Shown here piece after piece: positions 43,899-52,713 of a stretch of DNA of 64,000 nt; position 1 is the stretch's first letter; each line of letters starts with the position of its first letter. Source of the stretch: Rhizobiales bacterium TNE-4 (GTDB taxonomy: Bacteria; Pseudomonadota; Alphaproteobacteria; Rhizobiales; Beijerinckiaceae); assembly GCA_019083985.1 (NCBI GenBank), contig JAHRCV010000001.1:1240001-1304000 (forward strand). The letters are read 5' to 3'. Under the pieces are notes generated by a model, which was given only the letters and a program-made list of their open reading frames with translations, did no database searches and was not told the origin of the DNA. The position numbers and the translations under genes are program-made.

Positions 43899-45344
43899 TT
43901 ACGCCGCCTCTTCCAAACGCCGTTCCTTGACCGCGTGATCGGTCTTTTCCCAAGGGATATGCGTGATCCCCTGTCGCCGCGCCGAGACGAATTGGCGCAC
44001 AGCGCGTACGGTGGCCACGAAGTTTACAAAATTACCCCAAACGATCCGCGGCACGGACATGAAGGCCGCAACGGGCCCATAGGCCAAAAACGTACACGTG
44101 CCCCGCACAAGTATGAATGAGGTCAACAACACCATGTTGACCGCCATCACTCGATCAAGCCACACACTCTCGGGATAGAGTGAAATATTTTTCCATTGCG
44201 GGAAGAGTGTCAGCACTAAGCCCCAATGGATCAGCCATATCAGTGCAAAGAGATAGACGACCGCATTCGCAATATTCGTGATGAGCGGCTTGCGATCGCG
44301 GAACAAAATGTAACGCTGCCAAAAACTGCCATACCACCCCAGGCTCTCCCAACCCTGCAGCGTAATGCCGAGAATCCAACGGGTTTTCTGCCGGACCGCC
44401 GGCCAAAAATCATGCGGGAACTCTCCGCGCACAGCCGGCATGCCAGGCAGCGCATAGAGCCGGCACATTTCTGGTTCCGGCCGACTTCCAATCACATTGC
44501 CCGTGAAAAAGGCCGAGGGCGCACCGAGCCGCAGCAATTGCATCGAGATTTCATAATCTTCAGTCAAAAGATGCGCGCGGAATACACCTTCGACAGCGTC
44601 ATGCCACGCAAGATCCATGGCACCCCGGCTAAAGGCGGTGCCCACGCCGGCGCTCGGCACACCGCCTGTCAGCCATTCGCGCACACGCAAATCCTTGACG
44701 TGCAGTTGCGCGAATTCATCCATGTAATGGCCTTCCGTCATGCTCCACCACGGCGCTGCCAAGGGGAACACGGGGATTTGGACGATCGCTTTTTGTGGAA
44801 TGAGATAATTGAAACATTTCAGGCCGTAACGCGGCACGTAATCTTCCGCATCATGCAAGACATAGATTTCAACGTCACGGCCGGTTTCATTTTCCCAACC
44901 GCGAATCCGTCGCATCACGGCATTCAAACAATCGGATTTGGTGGTGGGACCGGGATTGCCGACCATCGCGACACGCACATGATCGGGATGTTCAGCCATG
45001 ACCCCTTCGACAACGGCCAGCGTGTCGGGATCATTCGGATACACGCCGACAAAAATCATGTAACGCTGATAATCGATATTGGCGACAGCATAGCGCAACA
45101 TCCGCCCAATCACGGCTGCTTCGTTCCATGCTGGAACCATGATGGCGACCGTTTGCTCGGGCTTGGCTTCAAGCATGGCAAGATTGAGCCGCTGTCGCCC
45201 GCGCAAGAGAATGAAGCGCCGATAGAGACGCCAGAATATGAAAGCGAAGGTCATGACCATCTCGTCAAGACCGCTCACTAAATAGCCGACCGCCAGCACC
45301 CACACAGCACTGTGCATAAAACCGAGATAAAACGGAACATCCAT
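43899..45344 (-). CDS. nfrB: NfrB-like membrane glycosyltransferase
   Basis: About 481 residues: membrane segments at the N-terminus, a cytosolic GT2 domain (VAIMVPAWNEAAVIGRM; DxD-type LHDAEDYV; TEDYE; QKTRW) and several C-terminal membrane segments, ending THIPWEKTDHA. The match is to E. coli NfrB, the polymerase of the ManNAc-type glycan used as phage N4 receptor. E. coli NfrB has about 745 residues because of a C-terminal c-di-GMP-binding (MshEN) domain; that domain is absent here. The start at 45344 leaves 13 bp after wecB; the frame is open further into wecB. Third gene of nfrA-wecB-nfrB. Confidence 0.88.
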   Translation of the reverse strand: MDVPFYLGFMHSAVWVLAVGYLVSGLDEMVMTFAFIFWRLYRRFILLRGRQRLNLAMLEAKPEQTVAIMVPAWNEAAVIGRMLRYAVANIDYQRYMIFVGVYPNDPDTLAVVEGVMAEHPDHVRVAMVGNPGPTTKSDCLNAVMRRIRGWENETGRDVEIYVLHDAEDYVPRYGLKCFNYLIPQKAIVQIPVFPLAAPWWSMTEGHYMDEFAQLHVKDLRVREWLTGGVPSAGVGTAFSRGAMDLAWHDAVEGVFRAHLLTEDYEISMQLLRLGAPSAFFTGNVIGSRPEPEMCRLYALPGMPAVRGEFPHDFWPAVRQKTRWILGITLQGWESLGWYGSFWQRYILFRDRKPLITNIANAVVYLFALIWLIHWGLVLTLFPQWKNISLYPESVWLDRVMAVNMVLLTSFILVRGTCTFLAYGPVAAFMSVPRIVWGNFVNFVATVRAVRQFVSARRQGITHIPWEKTDHAVKERRLEEAA

Positions 45345-45357
45345 CACCGAGGCCCCG

Positions 45358-46530
45358 TCACGCAGCAACCCGCGCGGCGGATGAGAATTCTTCGGCGGGA
45401 GGAATTGAAGCATCACCCGTTGCAAACCAACGCTTGAGCGAATGATGGATCCGCTCCGCGGCCAGGCCATCGCCGAAGGGATTGCTTGTGAGGCTTGATG
45501 CATGCGCTGCACCCGCGAGCAATTCACGCGCCTTGCCAACAATCTTTACAGGATCTGTCCCTACGAGGAACGCCGCACCCGCCTCGACCGCTTCGGGCCG
45601 CTCGGTCTCATTGCGCAGCACGATAACGGGCTTGCCTAAAGCTGCCCCTTCTTCCTGCAATCCCCCGCTATCGGTGATGATGAGCGAAGAAAGCGCTGCA
45701 AGACCCATGAAGCTCAGATAATCGAGCGGCTCGATCAAATGGATGCGCGGTTTACCGTCCAACGCGCTGCGGACCGTATCGCGCACGGCCACACCAGGAT
45801 GAACGGGCAACACCAATTCAACGTCAGGCGTTTCGGCAACGATCTCGGCAAGCGCCGCACAAATATTGCGTAATCCGTCGCCCCATGATTCACGGCGATG
45901 GGTGGTAGCAAGAATGAGCCGCTGCCCCTTGAGTTTCCCTGCCCATTCGCGAGCCAAGGGCGTTTCTGCCGCGCGGAGCTTCACCATGTCGAGCGCATCA
46001 ACCACCGTATTACCGGTGACGACGATGTCTTTGCGTGCGATGCCTTCGTGCATCAAGGCATGTGCCGCACGCGTCGTAGGCGCAAAATGGATTTTGGCAA
46101 GACAGGCAACCAGGCGTCGGTTAGCCTCTTCGGGAAACGGCAAATCAAGATTATGCGTCCGCAATCCGGCCTCGACATGCGCGACGGGAATGCGCTGATA
46201 AAAGGCGGCGAGCGCCATCGCCATAACGCTCGTCGTGTCACCCTGAACGATGAGAAGATCAGGCTTCAATTCACTTAAGACTGGCTCAGCGCCCTGTACG
46301 ATCCGAGCCGTCAATCCCGCAAGCGTATCGCCGGGGCGCATCACATCCATTTCGATATCAAGTTGAATGCCGAACAAGGGGGCCATAGCGGCCACCATCT
46401 GCGCATGCTGGCCGGTGACGATCACAACCGATCTAAACGCTGGATCTTTTTTGAGCGCGAGGACGACCGGCGCCATCTTGATAAGCTCGGGCCTTGTGCC
46501 AATCACGAGTCCAATCGTATGCGTCTTCAT
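45358..46530 (-). CDS. wecB: UDP-N-acetylglucosamine 2-epimerase (non-hydrolysing)
   Basis: A 390-residue enzyme interconverting UDP-GlcNAc and UDP-ManNAc. Family motifs are IGTRPELIKMAPV, VQGDTTSVMA (Asp), HVEAGLRT (Glu), FPEEANRR (Glu), TTHRRESWG (His) and ITDSGGLQEEG. It lies between nfrA and nfrB with 13-14 bp spacers, so it very likely supplies UDP-ManNAc to the NfrB-like enzyme. In E. coli wecB is needed for N4 infection but is encoded elsewhere. Confidence 0.94.
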   Translation of the reverse strand: MKTHTIGLVIGTRPELIKMAPVVLALKKDPAFRSVVIVTGQHAQMVAAMAPLFGIQLDIEMDVMRPGDTLAGLTARIVQGAEPVLSELKPDLLIVQGDTTSVMAMALAAFYQRIPVAHVEAGLRTHNLDLPFPEEANRRLVACLAKIHFAPTTRAAHALMHEGIARKDIVVTGNTVVDALDMVKLRAAETPLAREWAGKLKGQRLILATTHRRESWGDGLRNICAALAEIVAETPDVELVLPVHPGVAVRDTVRSALDGKPRIHLIEPLDYLSFMGLAALSSLIITDSGGLQEEGAALGKPVIVLRNETERPEAVEAGAAFLVGTDPVKIVGKARELLAGAAHASSLTSNPFGDGLAAERIHHSLKRWFATGDASIPPAEEFSSAARVAA

Positions 46531-46544
46531 CACTAACAATCCCA

Positions 46545-48227
46545 CTAAAAACGAAAGCCGGTTTCAAGCCTCACACGCGTATCCCAATAGCGATTGCCAT
46601 TGTCGCGGGAGACGTAGACAAGTTCATTGCGCAGCGTGAGTGGCACGATGCTGAAAGCACGCAGGGCGAGACCAAAGCCCCCTTCGAGAAAACGATTGTC
46701 CGGATTGTTTTGCGTATCGGTCGCGCCCGCACCCATGGCGTAGACTTCTGCGGCGTAATCGGCGTTCTCGTAGAAGCGATAGCCCGGACGGAGCCGCGCA
46801 TAAGCGATGACGTCATTCTCATACCGCGTGAACCCGACCGCATCGGCGTAGAAATCTGCGATAAAGCGCGGCGCGAAGGGATTGGCCTGGTCGCATTGCG
46901 GCAGCATGTTCCATTCTTGTGCGACGACGATCCCGCCGCGCACATCGGGCTGCCAACGGTTACGGTTCTTGTAGAGCAGGTCATAGGCGTAGCCAGCTTC
47001 CGCAAACAGGATCACTGGCCAGCCATCGATTGGACGGACGCGCACACCGCCGGCAAAAATGGCAGCATTGTCGTAATAGAATTGTGGACCGAGCACGCCC
47101 TGCCCGGCTCCTGAGCGCGTATCATAGGTCACGCGTGCCGATGCATAGACATCAACCTTCGGCATTGCTTCAGGTGTCACGCCCACACGCAGTTGGACTG
47201 GTGCGACGCCTGCGCCGGTCTGCCGATCCCATTCCGGGGCGAGATACACTTCACCGAACCAAGGCTTCGGCATGAGGCGATCGACGCTCGTGCGCAAATT
47301 GCCATAGGACTCGCAGGCCCGCAGGCGGCGCTCGGGATCTGACGAATTGAGTAATTGTTTGAACTCGTCACGCGCGCTGCGATGCTTGCCTTCGGCATCC
47401 AGCATGAACGCAATCTGATTGCGGGCGAGCTCATCCTTCGGATCAATCGCAAGCGCGCGCTCGAATGCACGCCGCGCCTCCGGCTGTAGATTGGCCTCCA
47501 AAGCCGTGAAGCCGATCTGACGTTGCAAGGCGCCGTCATTCGGCTTTTGTGCCGCCGCGAGCATGAAAGCGCGATAGGCATCAGCGGGCTTCTTCTCCTG
47601 CAGAAGCCGATAGGCCCATTCCAATTGAATCCGTTCATCGTTCGGGAATTGCCGCGCGGCCTTGGCCAATATGGCGCGCGCTTCTTTTGGGTCCGTCGTT
47701 TTCAAAGCATAAAACCGGTTCAGTGCTGCATCCGGCGTGACAGCGACAACCTTCTGCACAGGCTTCACATCGTTCACCGGGGGACTGTTCTGGTTTTTAG
47801 CCTCACGCATGAAGGCCAGTTGGTTGCGGGCCAATTCGTCGGTCGGATCCAGAGCCAGCGCGCGCTCAAACGCACGCCGCGCCTCGGGCAGCATCTGGGC
47901 CTGCAAGGCGGTAAAGCCGATCTGGCGTTGCAACGCCCCGTCATCGTGCTTCTGCTCGGCCGCGCGCATGAAGGCTGGGTAAGCCTCGGCGGGCTTGCCC
48001 TCGTTCAAAAGCAGATAAGCCCATTCGAGTTGAATGCGGGCATCGTCTGGAAAACGTCGCGCCGCGTCCGCAAGCGCATTGCGGGCTTGCTGCGGATCTG
48101 ACGGTTTCAACATGTAGAAACGGTTGAGCGCGTCATCTTGTGGCGAAGCGGCGGCGGCCGGAGCAAGCCCCGTGCACCAGCAACACAACGCAATATACAG
48201 CGTGCCAAAGACACGGCCGAAACGCAT
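46545..48227 (-). CDS. nfrA: NfrA-like outer-membrane TPR/beta-barrel protein
   Basis: About 560 residues. A signal peptide (cleavage near AAAASPQ) precedes two long TPR modules and a C-terminal part (about 320-560) matching the outer-membrane domain of phage N4 adsorption protein A: GEVYLAPEWDRQTGAGVAPV, FAGGVRVRPIDGWPVILFAE and a terminal aromatic FRF. The TPR modules (about 33-143 and 168-278) are clear copies of each other, with shared ALQRQIGFTALxA and EARRAFERALAxDP blocks. It is expected to export or dock the glycan made by the NfrB-like enzyme. E. coli NfrA has about 990 residues. GTG at 48236 is an alternative start. First gene of the operon. Confidence 0.88.
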   Translation of the reverse strand: MRFGRVFGTLYIALCCWCTGLAPAAAASPQDDALNRFYMLKPSDPQQARNALADAARRFPDDARIQLEWAYLLLNEGKPAEAYPAFMRAAEQKHDDGALQRQIGFTALQAQMLPEARRAFERALALDPTDELARNQLAFMREAKNQNSPPVNDVKPVQKVVAVTPDAALNRFYALKTTDPKEARAILAKAARQFPNDERIQLEWAYRLLQEKKPADAYRAFMLAAAQKPNDGALQRQIGFTALEANLQPEARRAFERALAIDPKDELARNQIAFMLDAEGKHRSARDEFKQLLNSSDPERRLRACESYGNLRTSVDRLMPKPWFGEVYLAPEWDRQTGAGVAPVQLRVGVTPEAMPKVDVYASARVTYDTRSGAGQGVLGPQFYYDNAAIFAGGVRVRPIDGWPVILFAEAGYAYDLLYKNRNRWQPDVRGGIVVAQEWNMLPQCDQANPFAPRFIADFYADAVGFTRYENDVIAYARLRPGYRFYENADYAAEVYAMGAGATDTQNNPDNRFLEGGFGLALRAFSIVPLTLRNELVYVSRDNGNRYWDTRVRLETGFRF

Positions 48228-48556
48228 ACTGACCACCGACGCGATCCCAAACGGACCAGACGTTTACGAATGAACAACCTATCGTTGGGTTAGATGAGTC
48301 CTAACAACCCGTCTATTCAAAACGGAAACATTGCTGCCTAAATTGAGCGCAGGCCCCGCGCTTGACACACAGACACGCCTTTCATCGATTCGGGCCATGT
48401 TGCGCCCCCTCGCCCGCGATTTTGACAGACGGCCATGGCGTGCACTTCGCGGCACGTAAGCTTTCTCCGCAAGAAGCCACGATGCCGCGGCCCGGGATTG
48501 CCTCCGCATCGCCCGAGCGATAGACCTCTCTCCGTCTTTTGATCGGTGACCTGAAT
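48228..48556. other. Spacer between nfrA-like and HAD genes; likely divergent promoters and nfrA leader
   Basis: No gene supported in about 330 bases. Near 48275-48310, on the nfrA leader strand, two alternative stems compete: AACC...GGTT around 48275-48291 and a GGGTTAG / CTAACAACCC hairpin at 48287-48310 (one bulge). Promoters for both flanking genes must lie here, but I cannot place them reliably. Confidence 0.45.
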
Positions 48557-49225
48557 TTGGCCCAGTCCTGTCTTCTGTTCGATCTCGATGGCACGCTGGT
48601 GCATACGGATCATGTCCATTTCATCGCCTTCAACGCGATGCTGGCCACGTTCGGCCGGGCGGTCGATCAAGCCACCTACAATCGTGAGATCGCCGGTTTT
48701 GCCAATGCCGACATCATGGCACGGCTCTTTCCCGATCTGAGCATCGACGAACATCGGCGGCTTGCGGACAGCAAGGAAGCACGGTTCCGCGATATGGCGG
48801 ACACGCTGACACCCCAGCCGGGCTTGATGGCGTTGATTGCCGCCGCCGATGCACAGGGTATCCCGCGCGCGGTTGTCACCAATGCGCCGCGGGACAATGC
48901 GGCATTGATGCTCGACGCCATCGGCCTTGCTGAGGGTTGGGCCGCGATCGTGCTCGCGGAGGAATTGCCCCGCGCCAAGCCCGATCCACTCCCCTACAGC
49001 CACGCTTTAGAGAAGCTTGGCGCGCGAGCCGATGCGAGCGTGGCGTTTGAAGATTCCCGCTCGGGCGTCCGCGCGGCAGCGTTGGCAGGCCTTCCCGTGG
49101 TCGGCATGACGACGACACAAGACGCCACCACCCTCATCAGTGAAGGTGCGGTGTTCGGCGCCGATGATTTTACCGACCCGGCGCTTCTGGCGCTTGTGCG
49201 TGCGCGCACCGGCCTCGCCATCTAA
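48557..49225 (+). CDS. HAD-superfamily sugar/phosphoglycolate-type phosphatase
   Basis: A 222-residue haloacid-dehalogenase phosphatase: motif I LFDLDGTLVHTD (nucleophile Asp), motif II Thr in VVTNAPR, motif III Lys in KPDPLPY and motif IV FEDSRSGVRAA; a helical cap lies between I and II. Related to beta-phosphoglucomutases and phosphoglycolate phosphatases. TTG is the proposed start with GGTGA upstream; another TTG lies at 48539. It ends five bases before the convergent phnE gene. Confidence 0.88.
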   Translation: MAQSCLLFDLDGTLVHTDHVHFIAFNAMLATFGRAVDQATYNREIAGFANADIMARLFPDLSIDEHRRLADSKEARFRDMADTLTPQPGLMALIAAADAQGIPRAVVTNAPRDNAALMLDAIGLAEGWAAIVLAEELPRAKPDPLPYSHALEKLGARADASVAFEDSRSGVRAAALAGLPVVGMTTTQDATTLISEGAVFGADDFTDPALLALVRARTGLAI

Positions 49226-49230
49226 ACGGC

Positions 49231-50034
49231 TTAAATGATCCGGCTGCGCACGAAGGATGTAACGATCTCGGTGACCACAACCACAGCAAAGATCGTCGCC
49301 AGCATCAGCCCTACCTGATCCCAATAGAGATTGTTGAGCGCGGCATCGAGCGCCACGCCGATGCCGCCTGCGCCGACAAGACCCAGAACGGCGCTTTCTC
49401 GAATATTGATGTCCCAACGCAAGAGCGCCACAGACCAGAAGGCGGGCTCCGCCTGCGGCCAATAGCCTTTGAGCAGAATGGCCGCTCGCGGCGCACCTGT
49501 TGCCGTGAGCGCTTCGATCGGGCCTTGATGGGCTTCTTCCAGCGCTTCGCCAAAGAGCTTGCCGACGAAACCGATCGAACGGACGGCGATGGAGAAGACG
49601 CCCGCAAGCGCGCCAGGGCCAAAGATCGCAACGAACAACAAGGCCCATATCAGCGAATTGACCGAGCGGGACGAGACGAAGATGAATTGCGCAATCCAGC
49701 GGAGAATTGGATTGGCCGTAAAATTTCGCGCGGCCAAGAAAGATAGCGGCAAGGCCAAGAGAATTGCGAGAATGGTGCCGAGCGTGGCGATGTGGAAGGT
49801 TTCGACCAAGGTCGACCAGACCACCGGCCAAAACTTCAAATCAAAGGGCCACATCCGGGCAAACAAATCCGCCGTCTGCTCGGGCGCATCATAGAGAAAT
49901 TCAGGGATGATCTCGACTGTCTGCAACGACCAGACAATCGCAATCGCGCTGACAATGTAGACGATGGAACGACCGATACGCTCGGCCGGGGTAAAGCGCG
50001 TCCAGACGCGCGGATCGTTGCCGGTTTCCATCAT
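49231..50034 (-). CDS. phnE: Phosphonate ABC transporter permease PhnE (second)
   Basis: A 267-residue permease with six hydrophobic segments and the PhnE-type EAA region (FGEALEEAHQGPIEALTATG). It begins in a four-base overlap with the other phnE, so the two are made together and probably form a heterodimer. Last gene of the phosphonate operon. Confidence 0.9.
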   Translation of the reverse strand: MMETGNDPRVWTRFTPAERIGRSIVYIVSAIAIVWSLQTVEIIPEFLYDAPEQTADLFARMWPFDLKFWPVVWSTLVETFHIATLGTILAILLALPLSFLAARNFTANPILRWIAQFIFVSSRSVNSLIWALLFVAIFGPGALAGVFSIAVRSIGFVGKLFGEALEEAHQGPIEALTATGAPRAAILLKGYWPQAEPAFWSVALLRWDINIRESAVLGLVGAGGIGVALDAALNNLYWDQVGLMLATIFAVVVVTEIVTSFVRSRII

Positions 50035-50828
50035 TGGAAAATTCTCCGGATCCGCGCCGATACGAACTCTGCGATCATGATCAGGCCGATGATGATCAGC
50101 AGGATCGTCAGCACCACATCATAGTCGAACCGCTGATAAGCTGTGAACAACGGCGCACCAATCCCGCCGCCGCCGACAATGCCCACCATGGTGGAATTGC
50201 GCAGATTGGAATCGAATTGGTAGACCGTGAGACCGACAAACCGCGCCATGACTTGCGGGAAAACCCCAAAGATCAACACGGCAAAAAAGGATGCACCCGT
50301 GGCGCGTACCGCTTCCACCTGTTTGGCGCTGATCTCTTCCACCACTTCGGCAAAGAGTTTGGAAACGAAGCCCATCGTCGAAACAATAAGAGCCAGAATA
50401 CCCGCCAACGCCCCAAAGCCGACTGCCTTCACGAACAAGATCGCCACAATGACCGGGTGGAAAGAGCGCAGTACGGCGATGATCGCGCGCGCCGTCCACG
50501 ACACCCAAGGCGGCGCAAGATTGCGCGCCGCGGCCAACCCCATGGGAAGCGACAGCAGAACGCCGACAAACGTTGCGAGGATGGCGATCTGGATACTTTC
50601 GATCATCCCATCTTTGATGAGCTCGAGCTTGTCGGGCTGCAGATTGGGCGGAAACATCCGATCGAACAGGCGCGCCGCATTCGCCATGCCGCGCGCGATG
50701 CGGGCCCCATCAATATCGAGGGTGCTGATCGCATAGACCGTGTAGATCGCAAGCCCAATCCAGACGAAGCGTTTCGTCCAATCCGGGGGAAAGGCGGCGC
50801 GTGCGAGCGTCGATGCGCTCATTGCCAA
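50031..50828 (-). CDS. phnE: Phosphonate ABC transporter permease PhnE (first)
   Basis: A 265-residue permease. [20 protein letters not shown] is the EAA region and [18 protein letters not shown] is the conserved PhnE end block. It overlaps phnC by ten bases and the second phnE by four. Paired permease genes are common in phosphonate importers. Confidence 0.9.
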   Translation of the reverse strand: MAMSASTLARAAFPPDWTKRFVWIGLAIYTVYAISTLDIDGARIARGMANAARLFDRMFPPNLQPDKLELIKDGMIESIQIAILATFVGVLLSLPMGLAAARNLAPPWVSWTARAIIAVLRSFHPVIVAILFVKAVGFGALAGILALIVSTMGFVSKLFAEVVEEISAKQVEAVRATGASFFAVLIFGVFPQVMARFVGLTVYQFDSNLRNSTMVGIVGGGGIGAPLFTAYQRFDYDVVLTILLIIIGLIMIAEFVSARIRRIFQ

Positions 50829-51607
50829 TCCTCGCCACCATAGATTTCAGCGAGATGGTGCGCACCCAGACCATCGGGCGGGCCGTCATACACGACCATG
50901 CCGCCCGTCATGCCAATCACGCGATGGGCGAACCGCTTCGCCAATTCGACATTGTGGATGTTGACGACGATCGGAATGCCACGGCGCGCGGACATTTCCG
51001 CCATCAATTCCATGATCTCGACGGACGTCTTCGGATCAAGCGAGGATGTTGGTTCATCCGCTAGGACAAGACCGGGATCCTGCATGATGGCGCGCGCAAT
51101 GCCGACGCGCTGGCGCTGGCCGCCCGAAAGCTTGTCAGCCCGGCGCGTTGCGAAATCAGCACCAAGACCCACAGCATCCAGGAGCTCAAACGCACGCGTA
51201 ATGTCGGCATCTGGAAACTTGCGCAGAAAGGCGCGCCACACCGGAATATAACCAAGCCGACCCGAGAGGATGTTCTCCATCACGGAGAGGCGTTCCACGA
51301 GGTTATATTCTTGGAACACCATGCCAATGCGGCGGCGAATATGGCGCAGGCCGCTGCCCTGCACTTTCGCGATGTCCTGCCCTTCAAACCAAATCTCGCC
51401 CGAGGTGGGATCAACGAGACGATTGATGCAGCGGATCAGGGTCGATTTACCGGTGCCGGAAGGACCGATGATCGCCGTCAGCCCCTCAGCACCAATATCG
51501 AGATTGATGTCTTTGAGAACAGGAACACCGGCGCGGTATTCCTTGCGCAGATGGCGAATGCCCAGCACCGACGCAGTGGCATGGGTTTGCAGGGCAGAAC
51601 GTGTCAT
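50819..51607 (-). CDS. phnC: Phosphonate ABC transporter ATP-binding protein
   Basis: A 262-residue ABC ATPase: Walker [10 protein letters not shown], signature LSGGQRQR, Walker [13 protein letters not shown] and H-loop in VNIHNVELA. The opening [18 protein letters not shown] and length fit PhnC. The Met just before MTRSAL was chosen; the upstream open frame overlaps phnD and has an improbable composition. Confidence 0.93.
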   Translation of the reverse strand: MTRSALQTHATASVLGIRHLRKEYRAGVPVLKDINLDIGAEGLTAIIGPSGTGKSTLIRCINRLVDPTSGEIWFEGQDIAKVQGSGLRHIRRRIGMVFQEYNLVERLSVMENILSGRLGYIPVWRAFLRKFPDADITRAFELLDAVGLGADFATRRADKLSGGQRQRVGIARAIMQDPGLVLADEPTSSLDPKTSVEIMELMAEMSARRGIPIVVNIHNVELAKRFAHRVIGMTGGMVVYDGPPDGLGAHHLAEIYGGEDWQ

Positions 51608-51644
51608 TTCCAAAGAACCTGTCGAACAACAATGACGGCTTGAA

Positions 51645-52697
51645 TTAAGGCTTGGCCGGGGTCGCGGGTTGCGCCGCTTTGGCAGCCGCTTCAGCCGCCT
51701 TTTTCGCTTCGGCTTCTGCTTCGCGCTTGGTCTGCGCGTCATAGGCCGCCTTATTGTAAGGCGTGCCGGATTTCTCCGCCACTTCGCGGATCGGGCGCCA
51801 CGTGTCCTTATAGGTCATCGGCAAGAAGCGATCTTCGCCCTTATACTCGTTCTTGAGCGCGTCGTTCCATTTGTAGTCGTAGAAACACTGCGCGATCTTC
51901 TTTGCGAGTTCCGGCTTCAAATCATGCGGCAGAGACCATGACGAGGTCGGGAACGTTTCACTTTCCCAGATCACGCGCAATTGATCGCCTTTCACCGCGC
52001 CGCGCGCCACCATGCGGTCATAGACATCAGAGGCGACGGGCGCCATGTCGTAATCGCCGGAAGCGACGCCAAGCACGGATTTATCGTGCCCGCCCGACAT
52101 CAGCACTTTGTAATCATCATCCGGCTTCAGGCCCTGCTCCGGAAAGAACACGCGCGGTGCGAGATTGCCTGAATTCGAAGACGGCGCTGTATGCGCGACC
52201 TTCTTGCCCTTGAGATCGGTCAGTTTCTGATAGGGGCTATCGGCTTTCACGAGCGCGATCAGCTTGTAGCCTGACACACCCTTTTCCGAGCCGATCACCG
52301 CGAATGGAACGGCGCCCGCAAGGTTCACCGCAAAACCGACAACGCCCGTGGCGAAGCCTGAAATATGCAGGCGGCCTGAGCGCATCGCCTCAATCTGCGC
52401 GGCATTGTTCTGCACCGGGAAGAAGACGATCCGCTTGCCCGTGCAAGGACCGAGATAATCCATGAAAGGCTGCCAGACGACCTGATAGACGGCCGGGTTC
52501 TCGACGGGCGAATACGCGAAAACAAGCGCCGACGGGTCCTTCAACTTAGACGGATCCGTCGGCGTATCAGCGACGAGGTCATTGTTCGCGTCGCAATATT
52601 GCGTATCGAGCTGGCCGCGATTGGGGCAATTGTCCTGCGCCTGCGCAAGACCAGCCGTTGCAACCAGTGTGAGAGCAATGAGAGAGGCGCGAACCAT
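51645..52697 (-). CDS. phnD: Phosphate/phosphonate-binding periplasmic protein PhnD (second copy)
   Basis: A 350-residue binding protein with a signal peptide (cleaved near AQAQ) and the PhnD core: [59 protein letters not shown]. It ends in a low-complexity Ala/Lys/Glu/Pro tail (last 35 or so residues), unusual for this family and shared with its neighbour. The two copies are paralogous over nearly their whole length and 16 bp apart. Confidence 0.92.
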   Translation of the reverse strand: MVRASLIALTLVATAGLAQAQDNCPNRGQLDTQYCDANNDLVADTPTDPSKLKDPSALVFAYSPVENPAVYQVVWQPFMDYLGPCTGKRIVFFPVQNNAAQIEAMRSGRLHISGFATGVVGFAVNLAGAVPFAVIGSEKGVSGYKLIALVKADSPYQKLTDLKGKKVAHTAPSSNSGNLAPRVFFPEQGLKPDDDYKVLMSGGHDKSVLGVASGDYDMAPVASDVYDRMVARGAVKGDQLRVIWESETFPTSSWSLPHDLKPELAKKIAQCFYDYKWNDALKNEYKGEDRFLPMTYKDTWRPIREVAEKSGTPYNKAAYDAQTKREAEAEAKKAAEAAAKAAQPATPAKP

Positions 52698-52713
52698 GGT
52701 TCACCTTTATCGA

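Noticed and set aside
44226-45281. 351-codon plus-strand frame opposite the nfrB-like gene
   Set aside because: Antisense shadow, rich in His and Arg, with no family resemblance.
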